From JACPUW01 sp049115495 (GTDB lineage Bacteria > Bacteroidota > Bacteroidia > CAILMK01 > JACPUW01), in assembly GCA_049115495.1 (NCBI GenBank), contig JAGDZV010000004.1:434001-498000 (forward strand): a DNA stretch of 64,000 nt, given 5' to 3'. Positions 53,763 to 61,307 of this stretch are shown one piece after another; the first letter of the stretch is position 1, and each line of letters starts with the position of its first letter. The notes below the pieces were generated by a model. It had not been told where the DNA came from. It was given only the letters and a program-made list of their open reading frames with translations, and did no database searches. The translations under genes were made by a program, and so were the position numbers.

Positions 53763-54128
53763 TTAATTGGTTGATGTGCTAATTGATTTGGTCGAGCTAA
53801 TAATCTTATTTAGGATTTTTTTAATTACAACTAGGTTTTCTAGAAGAATTTCTTGAAATGGATAATTTTTCGATTCTCGACAAATAATCAACCAATACTC
53901 GGTTTCTTCAGCTTCTTTGTAGGAGATTTTTAATTTATGAATGAAGTCTTTTTTGCTTTCAGCACCTTGAGCTTCTCTAATATTGGCTCCAATTGATGTT
54001 CCACTTTTCAAAAGCTGCCTACTGATTACAAACTTCTTTTTTGATTCTAACTCTTCGCAGAAAGAAACGATGTCAATAGCGAAATCTAAAGTCCTTTCAA
54101 GTATGATATTTTGCTTTGCAGTAACCAA
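53763..54128 (-). CDS. Four-helix-bundle protein (23S-rRNA-intervening-sequence type) between scoA and scoB
   Basis: The 121-residue protein is almost all helical and matches the four-helix-bundle family once described from intervening sequences in 23S rRNA genes. It has LDFAIDIVSFCEELE, QLLKSGTSIGANIREAQGAE, KDFIHKLKISYKEAEETEYWL and LVVIKKILNKIISS. It starts at TTG (an in-frame stop lies two codons before). It has no known catalytic role. It sits 18 bases before scoB and 39 bases after scoA. A mobile or domesticated insertion into this operon is a plausible reading, not shown. Confidence 0.82.
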   Translation of the reverse strand: MVTAKQNIILERTLDFAIDIVSFCEELESKKKFVISRQLLKSGTSIGANIREAQGAESKKDFIHKLKISYKEAEETEYWLIICRESKNYPFQEILLENLVVIKKILNKIISSTKSISTSTN

Positions 54129-54167
54129 AAATTAACTCATTATCGTATTAACAAATTGGCACATTTC

Positions 54168-54866
54168 TTAAGATTTAGGACGAACAGTACGTTGTTCAAT
54201 TCTTTTCTCGTAATCTACACCTTGAATAATTCGTTGCACAAAAATTCCGGGAGTATGAATAAAGTTGGGATCTAGTTCACCAGGTTCAACAAGCTCTTCA
54301 ACTTCAGCCACAGTAATTGTGCCCGCCATGGCCATCATTGGGTTAAAGTTTCTTGCAGTGTCTTTAAAAATTAAGTTTCCGTTGGTGTCTCCTTTCCAAG
54401 CTTTAACTAAGGCAAAATCAGCCCTTAACCATTCTTCCATTACATACATTTTGCCATGAAATTCTCTGGTTTCTTTGCCTTCAGCTACTTCGGTGCCATA
54501 GCCAGCAGGTGTAAAAAATGCAGGAATACCCGCACCACCGGCTCTACATCTTTCAGCCAAAGTACCTTGCGGAATCAAGTCAACTTCTAATTCACCACTT
54601 AAAAGCTGTCTTTCAAACTCAGCATTTTCACCTACATAAGATGAAATCATTTTCTTTACCTGACGATTTTGAAGCATCAGTCCAATGCCAAAATCATCAA
54701 CACCAGCGTTATTTGATATGCAAGTAAGATTATTAGTACCTTTTTTAACCAATGCAGAAATGCAATTTTCAGGAATTCCGCAAAGTCCGAAACCGCCGAG
54801 CATAAGGGTCATATTATCCTTTACGTCATGCAGTGCTTCATCTGCGTTTGCAAAGACTTTGTTCAT
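54168..54866 (-). CDS. scoA: CoA-transferase alpha subunit (succinyl-CoA:3-ketoacid type)
   Basis: The 232-residue cytoplasmic subunit has the alpha CoA-transferase marks: LMLGGFGLCGIPENCISALV, ISNNAGVDDFGIGLML, QGTLAERCRAGGAGIPAFFT and GTEVAEGKETREFHG. It pairs with scoB. It is the first gene of the unit, with a -7 box about 26 bases before the ATG. Confidence 0.92.
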   Translation of the reverse strand: MNKVFANADEALHDVKDNMTLMLGGFGLCGIPENCISALVKKGTNNLTCISNNAGVDDFGIGLMLQNRQVKKMISSYVGENAEFERQLLSGELEVDLIPQGTLAERCRAGGAGIPAFFTPAGYGTEVAEGKETREFHGKMYVMEEWLRADFALVKAWKGDTNGNLIFKDTARNFNPMMAMAGTITVAEVEELVEPGELDPNFIHTPGIFVQRIIQGVDYEKRIEQRTVRPKS

Positions 54867-54892
54867 AAGTAAAGCCGTTTTTTAAAATTATT

Positions 54893-54900
54893 CAAAGGTA
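54893..54900 (-). promoter_or_regulatory. -7 box (TACCTTTG) before scoA
   Basis: The minus strand reads TACCTTTG, a full TAnnTTTG match, ending 26 bases before the ATG at 54866. No clear -33 element. Confidence 0.4.
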
Positions 54901-54906
54901 AAGTTT

Positions 54907-56238
54907 GTGAAAGTTAGACCGTTGCTGAAATTGAAATTAGCTGCCATTTTAGTTCTTTTTTCTGCTCTTGCTCAGGCACAAATTAGAGACACAATAATTT
55001 CCATTAAAGGATTTGAAGGCAATTTCTATAAAAGCCGAATTGTGCTTGCCGATCAGTTCAATTTTAACCCAGTTAAGGCAAGTGAAGAATTGTTTACACA
55101 GGTGCTAATGGGTCAAAATGATTCCATTCATATTTCTAATCATTTCTCTGATGGATACTACGCACTTGACATTTGTACAAAAAGTAAATACTCAAATGAA
55201 AATTTACTCAAACTATTAATCGATGGTTTTAAAGGGAATAAATCAGCCATCTGTAATTATGAAACCAACATTAAAATTGGCAGGCATACTAAAGTTGATA
55301 TTCCAATAACAATAGACGATGTTTCAATTGAATTTGAGAAAAACCGAGACTATAAGCACGCCGGAAGCAAAGTGCTTTTGCTTGATGATGGTCAAGAACA
55401 AACCACAATAAGCTGCTATTTCAATGGGATTGAAAGCAAAGATCTACCAGTTTACCATGTATTATGTGCCATTATAGCGCAAAGAAACTCAACGCTTAAT
55501 GAACGAATGGTTCAAAGTGGATTGGCTTTAGAAGCGGGCTTGACATTTCAACCGGCAAGGGCGCATGATTATTTGGCATTTCAAGTAAAACCAAATCCTT
55601 TTGGTATTAAAGAAAGCATTGAAGCACTTTTTAAGGAGCTATATGCCATGCCGCTTTTTGATTACACAAGTAAAGCGCAGCTAGATTTGGCAAAGGAGCA
55701 AATTGAGATTGAGATTGAATTTTTGCAAGATGACCTTGAGCGATTTGCGCCTTTTTGGATTGGACTTAATAATGCGGGTTTTTCTACTATGGGTACTTAC
55801 AAGGATGCCGTAAATGAAGTGACTAAAGTTGATTTGATGGATTTCATAAGAAAGTATATAAACCATAAACCGTTTATGCTATTTGTTGAAGCCAATGCTG
55901 AGCAAAAAAAGGAAGTTGAGTCCTATATTTTCAATACAAAACCACTTGAAGAGTATGTAATTGAGTATAGTGACAAGAGAGAAGCAAAGCTTGATACGGC
56001 TGACATTGAAGCTATAAAACACGTTGCTTACATTCTTAACCTTACTTCATGGAAAAAGGTAGATGTGATGATTTATGGACGAGCCAATAAACGTAAGAAT
56101 GAAAAGCGAGCTAAAGAATTGGCTGCTTATTTGGATACAAAGTCAATTAATAATGAGCTTAATTTCATATATAGAAGGTCTTTTGGAAAAGTAGCTGAGG
56201 AAAAAGTTGTATTTAAAATTGCCGAATATGAAGAGTAG
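54907..56238 (+). CDS. Secreted M16-fold protein without zinc motif, gene 1
   Basis: The 443-residue secreted protein has a signal peptide (ending ALAQA) from a GTG start at 54907; a TTG at 54922 is an alternative. Residues about 150-325 resemble the second domain of M16 (insulinase-type) peptidases. LLLDDGQEQTTISCYFNGIE matches the D-x-x-Q-x-x-I phrase, NSTLNERMVQSGLALEAGLT resembles the L-R-E...G-L-A-Y phrase, and YKDAVNEVTKVDLMDFIRKY fits the Y-x-x-x-I-x-x-V-T segment. There is no HXXEH anywhere. The last 80 residues look like a degenerate OmpA-type fold (VDVMIYGRANKRKNEKRAKE). It overlaps the next gene. Confidence 0.65.
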   Translation: MKVRPLLKLKLAAILVLFSALAQAQIRDTIISIKGFEGNFYKSRIVLADQFNFNPVKASEELFTQVLMGQNDSIHISNHFSDGYYALDICTKSKYSNENLLKLLIDGFKGNKSAICNYETNIKIGRHTKVDIPITIDDVSIEFEKNRDYKHAGSKVLLLDDGQEQTTISCYFNGIESKDLPVYHVLCAIIAQRNSTLNERMVQSGLALEAGLTFQPARAHDYLAFQVKPNPFGIKESIEALFKELYAMPLFDYTSKAQLDLAKEQIEIEIEFLQDDLERFAPFWIGLNNAGFSTMGTYKDAVNEVTKVDLMDFIRKYINHKPFMLFVEANAEQKKEVESYIFNTKPLEEYVIEYSDKREAKLDTADIEAIKHVAYILNLTSWKKVDVMIYGRANKRKNEKRAKELAAYLDTKSINNELNFIYRRSFGKVAEEKVVFKIAEYEE

Positions 56239-57280
56239 ATTATTTAGTGTAATTTTTCTTTTAGCTGTCAGCTTAAGTTTTGGTAAGACCGATTCTACTA
56301 ATTACATACATGAGTTTAAGAGGCAGGGGCCTGTTTCAATTCAATTGTTGTGGATTAGCACAGATGCAGAAGACGAATTTGCAGAAAAGGCAACCTGGTT
56401 AAAGGCTGCAATTCATGGCAGTACTAAGAAACACAATAGAAACGAGTTTAAAGCCCTTTGTGAAGATTATAAAATCAAATGGCAACTTAAATCTAGAAAT
56501 GGCATGCATCAATTGGGTGTCACTTTTGCACCACAGCAATACGAATTGGCCACCGATTTACTCAATGAAGTACTGAATGAAACAAGCTATAGAATTAAGT
56601 ATATACACGAATGGCGAAAACAAGAACTGTTTAATTTCAACTACTACAAAAATGACAAAGACAGCTTGTTAAAGTGGTGGGCCAGTGGAAAAGAAGCCTA
56701 TTACAAGTCTTTAGAATCTAAAGGAATTGATGCAAAAGGAGCTAGCCTAATTGATAAGCTTGGAAGACCTCAAATAGTTTCATCAGTTGGTAGAATAAAT
56801 GATGACATTCTTTTTAAGCGATTGGAGCAAATAGTGAAAACGGAACCAAACCCAAGCCCTAATTTTAGTTTTGATGTTGAATTGAAGGAAAGACCAAGTG
56901 AAAGTCATTATTTAAAAGAAGCACTTTTTGTTAAACAAGCTAACCCAATTGTAACTTATGCCAGTTGTTACAACATGGCTTCTCAACTAACAAGAATGGT
57001 AAACTATTGGCAGTTTTCATTTGCTAATAGTTATGGTGAGTTTTACCTAAATAATGGAGTTGATGCAGGTGCTACAGATTCATATATTCCTAATGATGAT
57101 GCCTTGAAGTGGGCATTAATTCAATATGATAATTGGATTGCTAAGAATAAAAATGAAGCTTTAGCTAATGCCTATTTCAACCTTGGCATTTGGGATAAAG
57201 AAATGCTTGAACAAGTTGAAAAAGATGATTTTAGCGTAAATCTTGAGTATAAAACATTCTCTATTAAACCGAAAGAATAA
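56228..57280 (+). CDS. Secreted M16-fold protein without zinc motif, gene 2
   Basis: The 350-residue protein starts at ATG 56228, giving a signal peptide (ending AVSLSFG); a longer frame from 56207 would only add seven residues. It resembles the first M16 domain: ATWLKAAIHGSTKKHNRNEF parallels the A-x-L...G-T-x-x-R-x-x-x-E-F phrase and QYELATDLLNEVLNETSY the A-x-x-L-L-x-x-V-L-x-x-P segment, again without HXXEH. It overlaps gene 1 by 11 bases. Together they look like a two-subunit M16 assembly in which neither chain keeps the zinc site. Confidence 0.6.
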   Translation: MKSRLFSVIFLLAVSLSFGKTDSTNYIHEFKRQGPVSIQLLWISTDAEDEFAEKATWLKAAIHGSTKKHNRNEFKALCEDYKIKWQLKSRNGMHQLGVTFAPQQYELATDLLNEVLNETSYRIKYIHEWRKQELFNFNYYKNDKDSLLKWWASGKEAYYKSLESKGIDAKGASLIDKLGRPQIVSSVGRINDDILFKRLEQIVKTEPNPSPNFSFDVELKERPSESHYLKEALFVKQANPIVTYASCYNMASQLTRMVNYWQFSFANSYGEFYLNNGVDAGATDSYIPNDDALKWALIQYDNWIAKNKNEALANAYFNLGIWDKEMLEQVEKDDFSVNLEYKTFSIKPKE

Positions 57281-57282
57281 AA

Positions 57283-57819
57283 TTACTCAATCTCACACTC
57301 TTTAAGCCAATCCATCACTTGTTTTTGAAGCTCAGGAGCATCTTTTAACGTAATCTTATCGGCCATCAAAAGCTTAAGCTGCTTTCTTATTAGCGATAAT
57401 TCAAAAAGTTCTTGCTCTTCGGCAGACAATGGTTGAATTGCCGGCACTTTTACCGTTTTATAATTCTCATCAACTGCCACATATGTAAAGTATGCATCAT
57501 TACATTTTCTTTTGGTTCCTTTTCTAATGTTCTCTGCATATACTTCTATATATACTTCCATTGAAGTATTAAATGAGCGAACAACTCTAGAAACCAAGGT
57601 TACAGTTTCGCCTAAGTGTATAGGTTCTTTAAAAGATATGTTGTTTACCGATGCCGTAACTGAAACTTGCTTGCAATGGCGAGCCGCAGAAAGTGCGCCG
57701 CAAATATCCATCCATTCCATGAGCTTACCACCAAAAAGGTTGCCTACAATATTGGTGTCGTTAGGCATAACTAAGTTGGTCATTGTGGTAATAGAATCAC
57801 TTGGACGTTTAATATTCAT
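57283..57819 (-). CDS. Acyl-CoA thioesterase (YciA-type hot-dog fold)
   Basis: The 178-residue cytoplasmic thioesterase shows NIVGNLFGGKLMEWMDICGAL, the YciA/Acot-type active-site region with G-N-x-F-G-G-x-L-M-E-W-x-D and the catalytic Asp, followed by VTASVNNISFKEPIHLGETV. It hydrolyses acyl-CoA esters. The ATG at 57819 is chosen: a longer frame from 57858 would run through a -7 box at 57839-57846. It converges on the M16-like gene pair. Confidence 0.88.
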   Translation of the reverse strand: MNIKRPSDSITTMTNLVMPNDTNIVGNLFGGKLMEWMDICGALSAARHCKQVSVTASVNNISFKEPIHLGETVTLVSRVVRSFNTSMEVYIEVYAENIRKGTKRKCNDAYFTYVAVDENYKTVKVPAIQPLSAEEQELFELSLIRKQLKLLMADKITLKDAPELQKQVMDWLKECEIE

Positions 57820-57838
57820 TGTTGGTTTTTTGGAACTG

Positions 57839-57846
57839 CAAAGGTA
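57839..57846 (-). promoter_or_regulatory. -7 box (TACCTTTG) before the thioesterase gene
   Basis: The minus strand reads TACCTTTG, ending 19 bases before the ATG at 57819 and inside the longer frame, so the shorter start is supported. Confidence 0.42.
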
Positions 57847-57987
57847 AAAACAGAACAAAAGGTATTGTTCAAATTGAAAAGGTAAAAGGAGTTAATGATT
57901 TAATACTATGTCCTTCACCACAATAGGTTTACCGTTAAACAACTCAGCACCCATGTAATTCGTAAACATATGTACTTTTCGAACTCA

Positions 57988-59097
57988 ATGAAGAAAAAAA
58001 GAAAGGCGGTAAAAATTAGCATCCCCGAACCATGTCATGAGAATTGGTTGGACATGACTCCCAAAGAGAAGGGGAGGCATTGCGCTGTCTGTGAAAAAGT
58101 GGTAGTAGATTTTTCAAAATTCACTGATAAGGAGATCTATCAATACTTGAATGAAAATAAAGGGGCTAATACTTGCGGACGGTTTAGCAACCAACAGCTG
58201 GATAAACCCATTTTTGAGAAGGAAGAAATAGCCAGCAATTGGAGCGTTCTCAAATATGCGGCATCACTTTTTGTGGGATTAGGAACAGTACTTTCAAGCA
58301 AGGCTCAAGCTCCACTAGATACAGTTCAAGTTTCAGAAAAAGAAAAGGAAAATGACAATGGCAATAGACAAGTAATTGTAACTGGGCAGGTGCTTAAAGA
58401 TGTTACACCAATCCCAAATTCGTCAATTGTTCTGCCCGACTCAAGTATTGTAAAGGCTGATTCGGCGGGTTATTACAGCTTTGAATATAATGGAGAACTA
58501 AATACACTTCCGATAACAGTTGAAAGCGAAGAATTAAGATTTGAAACCACAATTGAAATCGGACATTTGGCTCCAAATCACTCATCAATTTTAAATTATG
58601 ACCTAAAATTAATAGAGCCTATTGATTCTTTTGCGCTTGTGTCTGGGGTGGCTGGTGAAATCAGTTCAGAATTCATTTGTGATTCAACTGAAAACGATTC
58701 GAATTCAAACATTGTCAAACTAGATATTAGTAAACTGGACGATGAATTTATCGTGGGGTCAGTATCTCCTTCATATACTTTTGGATGGACTTCTGTTGAT
58801 TATATAAGAGATTGTAAGATAAATGAAATACAAAAGGTTTACCCTATTGAAAGTGAGCATAACCCCAAAAGAAGTTCAAGTAATAAAGGTGTAATTCGAA
58901 CTTTTGGGCCGAGCGAAGTTCTAAAACGGCTAAAGAAGATTAAGAATCGTTTCAGTGATACTGCAATCAGACCGGTTGTAAGTAATACAAACGAAAAAGA
59001 AGAACCAAAGCATCCTAATGAAAATAAGCCAAAGATTGAAGCAGTTTTATCAAACTCAGGGCTAAATGAGTCGAAAAAGAAGGGAGCAAAAAGCTAA
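57988..59097 (+). CDS. Tandem four-cysteine membrane-anchored protein, copy 1
   Basis: The 369-residue protein has an N-terminal domain (about 1-78) with the strict spacing C-X15-C-X2-C-X27-C: PCHENW...HCAVCEKVVVDF...TCGRF. A hydrophobic segment that may be a membrane anchor (about 86-106, ending LSSKAQA) follows, then a carboxypeptidase-regulatory-like beta-sandwich (NSSIVLPDSSIVKADSAG). A long polar tail ends the protein. The domain order suggests a cytoplasmic cysteine domain and a periplasmic sandwich. ATG 57988 is preferred to 57970. The function is unknown, and the domain recurs in Bacteroidota as far as I recall. Confidence 0.65.
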   Translation: MKKKRKAVKISIPEPCHENWLDMTPKEKGRHCAVCEKVVVDFSKFTDKEIYQYLNENKGANTCGRFSNQQLDKPIFEKEEIASNWSVLKYAASLFVGLGTVLSSKAQAPLDTVQVSEKEKENDNGNRQVIVTGQVLKDVTPIPNSSIVLPDSSIVKADSAGYYSFEYNGELNTLPITVESEELRFETTIEIGHLAPNHSSILNYDLKLIEPIDSFALVSGVAGEISSEFICDSTENDSNSNIVKLDISKLDDEFIVGSVSPSYTFGWTSVDYIRDCKINEIQKVYPIESEHNPKRSSSNKGVIRTFGPSEVLKRLKKIKNRFSDTAIRPVVSNTNEKEEPKHPNENKPKIEAVLSNSGLNESKKKGAKS

Positions 59098-59185
59098 GGG
59101 GGCACAAAATTTAACTTTGGCCCTAATAGCAGTTTTTATACTTTGCGAATCATTGATTCGTTTAAAAATTCAAAAAATCAAAGCC

Positions 59186-59923
59186 ATGACTAAATCAAAA
59201 CCAATGAAACTTACAATAAACAATCCCTGCAAAGAGTCTTGGAACGATATGATTCAGGGAGATGGCTCAAGGTTTTGTACAAATTGCGAAGCGCATGTGG
59301 TTGACTTTAGCATTATGACTGATAAAGAAATTTACAGTTATCTAAAAGAAAGGCAGGGGCAAAAAGTATGTGGTCGTGTAAGAAATGATCAATTGCAAAG
59401 ACCCATAATTCCTGAGTTTAAAAAGGCAAGCAGTTTTGATTTAATTAAGGTGGCAGCTACAATCTTTGTAGGAGCCACAGCATTTCTGCCAAATTCAGCC
59501 GAAGGCCAAAGCCCACAAACACAAGTTCAAGAACAAGATAGTTTTAAGCATAATAATGCTAAGAATCTCCTACAGCGACAGGTAGTAATAAAAGGTAAGG
59601 TCATGCTAAATGATGAGATCTTTCCAAATGCCGTACTAGAAATTAATGGCAGACACATGGTGTTTGCTGATGAGAACGGAGAGTTTACTTATGAATATAA
59701 TGGAGCACAAACCGAGTTTAGTTTTCAGCTTTTTAAACTTGGGAAAAAGGTAGGCGAACCACAAACTGTGGCAATTGAGGCCAATACGGCAAACCATTCA
59801 GTTGAGAAAAAAGTGGAGTTATCCTATTTTATTGAAGAAAGACATAAAAAGCATTTGTTTAGGAGAAGGCCTCCTAAACCAGATTATATGATCATGGGAC
59901 TTGTAGGCGCTTACACCCTTTAG
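59186..59923 (+). CDS. Tandem four-cysteine membrane-anchored protein, copy 2
   Basis: The 245-residue protein is a paralogue of the gene before it. The N-terminal domain has the same C-X15-C-X2-C-X27-C spacing (NPCKESWNDM...FCTNCEAHVVDF...VCGRVRND), then a hydrophobic segment (about 85-105) and one beta-sandwich (GKVMLNDEIFPNAVLEINGR). The tail is short and basic (HKKHLFRRRPPK). The likely start is ATG 59186; a longer frame begins inside the end of copy 1 but carries an unrelated hydrophobic leader. Four conserved Cys suggest a metal- or redox-binding site (inference). Confidence 0.65.
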   Translation: MTKSKPMKLTINNPCKESWNDMIQGDGSRFCTNCEAHVVDFSIMTDKEIYSYLKERQGQKVCGRVRNDQLQRPIIPEFKKASSFDLIKVAATIFVGATAFLPNSAEGQSPQTQVQEQDSFKHNNAKNLLQRQVVIKGKVMLNDEIFPNAVLEINGRHMVFADENGEFTYEYNGAQTEFSFQLFKLGKKVGEPQTVAIEANTANHSVEKKVELSYFIEERHKKHLFRRRPPKPDYMIMGLVGAYTL

Positions 59924-61215
59924 CTTTCTAATTTCACAATTTCTTCAAGTTTTAGTCCACGAGAACCTTTTATCAATATGTAATGATCATTTATACCATT
60001 CTCCAAAAGCCAAGATTTAGCATCAGTATTCTTTTCGAAGTAATGAAAACCATCAACTTGGTGTTCGGAAAATTCTTTGCCCACTAAAGCCACAAAACTG
60101 AATTGATGTTGTTTTAAAAAGCCAACTACAGCCTTGTGTTCGCTAAAAGAAGCTTCGCCCATCTCGAGCATATCGCCTAGCACAACTCCTTTTTTAGCGT
60201 GATTGAATTTTACAAAGTCACTTAGAATGGCCATTACGCTGCTAGGATTGGCATTATAAGCATCTAGCAGAATATCATTTCTTTGCCATTGTGTTAGCTG
60301 CGTGCGCATGTTGGCGGGTTTATAGCTTTCAAGCGCATCTTTGATTTTTTCTGCGGGTACATCAAAATGGTTTCCTATGCAGGCAGCCAAAGCCAAATTA
60401 TATTGTTGAAACGAACCAAACATATTGCTTGAAACCACTTCGCAAGCTTCAGGCGTATTAAAGTTGAGTTTTACTTTGGTGAAAGGGAAGGTGCTGAGCA
60501 AGCTCACTTGGCAATCTGTATTGCTATTTGTACCGTAGCAAATGCGCGCAATGTTTTCAGAGTTGGTCATTAAGACATCATCATCTGCATTTACGAAGGC
60601 TGTTTTAAGGTTCGATTCTAAATAATCAAATAGCTCTGCGTTGGCTTTAATTACGCCTTCAATACTACCAAAACCTTCAAGGTGATCTTTGCCATTATTG
60701 GTTATTACACCAAAATCGGGTTCAGCTATTTGGCAAAGAAGCTCGTGCTCTCCTGCATGGTTGGCGCCCATTTCAATTACTGCATATTCATGCTCTGGCA
60801 AAAGCATTAGCAAGCTCAATGGCACTCCAATATGGTTGTTGAAATTTCCAGGTGTAAAAAATGTATTGAAGTTGCTTTCTAAAACCCTTGCAATGAGTTC
60901 TTTGCTTGTGGTTTTTCCATTGCTACCGCAAACTGCTATTACTGTGCATTTTAGTTGATTTCGATGATGGTTTGCCAAAGCTTGTAATTGTGCCAAACAA
61001 TCTTCAACCAAAATAAATTTGTCTCCAGCAACGTAATCAGCATGGTCAACAACTGCAGCAATCGCGCCCTTATCAATAGCCATTTGAGCAAACTTGTTTG
61101 CATTAAAGTTGGGTCCGCTCAGCGCAAAAAAGAGCTGTCCTTGTTCAATGCTTCTTGTATCGGTTGAAATTCCTTTTGATTGCTGAAATAGGTTGTAAAT
61201 GGCATCGGTCTGCAT
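59920..61215 (-). CDS. murF: UDP-N-acetylmuramoyl-tripeptide--D-alanyl-D-alanine ligase
   Basis: The 431-residue cytoplasmic ligase adds D-Ala-D-Ala to the peptidoglycan precursor with ATP. Marks are the N-terminal STDTRSIEQGQLFFALSGPN, the ATP loop AVCGSNGKTTSKELIAR, TPGNFNNHIGVPLSLL, EMGANHAGEHELLC and LDAYNANPSSVMA. It is the full length of the family. A -7 box lies five bases before the ATG. The stop overlaps that of the four-cysteine copy 2 by four bases. Confidence 0.95.
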   Translation of the reverse strand: MQTDAIYNLFQQSKGISTDTRSIEQGQLFFALSGPNFNANKFAQMAIDKGAIAAVVDHADYVAGDKFILVEDCLAQLQALANHHRNQLKCTVIAVCGSNGKTTSKELIARVLESNFNTFFTPGNFNNHIGVPLSLLMLLPEHEYAVIEMGANHAGEHELLCQIAEPDFGVITNNGKDHLEGFGSIEGVIKANAELFDYLESNLKTAFVNADDDVLMTNSENIARICYGTNSNTDCQVSLLSTFPFTKVKLNFNTPEACEVVSSNMFGSFQQYNLALAACIGNHFDVPAEKIKDALESYKPANMRTQLTQWQRNDILLDAYNANPSSVMAILSDFVKFNHAKKGVVLGDMLEMGEASFSEHKAVVGFLKQHQFSFVALVGKEFSEHQVDGFHYFEKNTDAKSWLLENGINDHYILIKGSRGLKLEEIVKLES

Positions 61216-61220
61216 GCTTT

Positions 61221-61228
61221 CAAAACTA
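61221..61228 (-). promoter_or_regulatory. murF: -7 box (TAGTTTTG) before murF
   Basis: The minus strand reads TAGTTTTG, a full TAnnTTTG match, ending five bases before the ATG at 61215. No -33 element was seen. Confidence 0.38.
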
Positions 61229-61307
61229 GTTCAATTTGAAAATTTCAGAATTTGAAGATTTGAAGATGTTGTGTGGAACTAGTGTGTAATATGACGTCGG
61301 ACTTCAA

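Noticed and set aside
59066..59185. Upstream extension of four-cysteine copy 2
   Set aside because: It would add a hydrophobic leader overlapping the end of copy 1 that the paralogue lacks; the later ATG gives the paralogous N-terminus.
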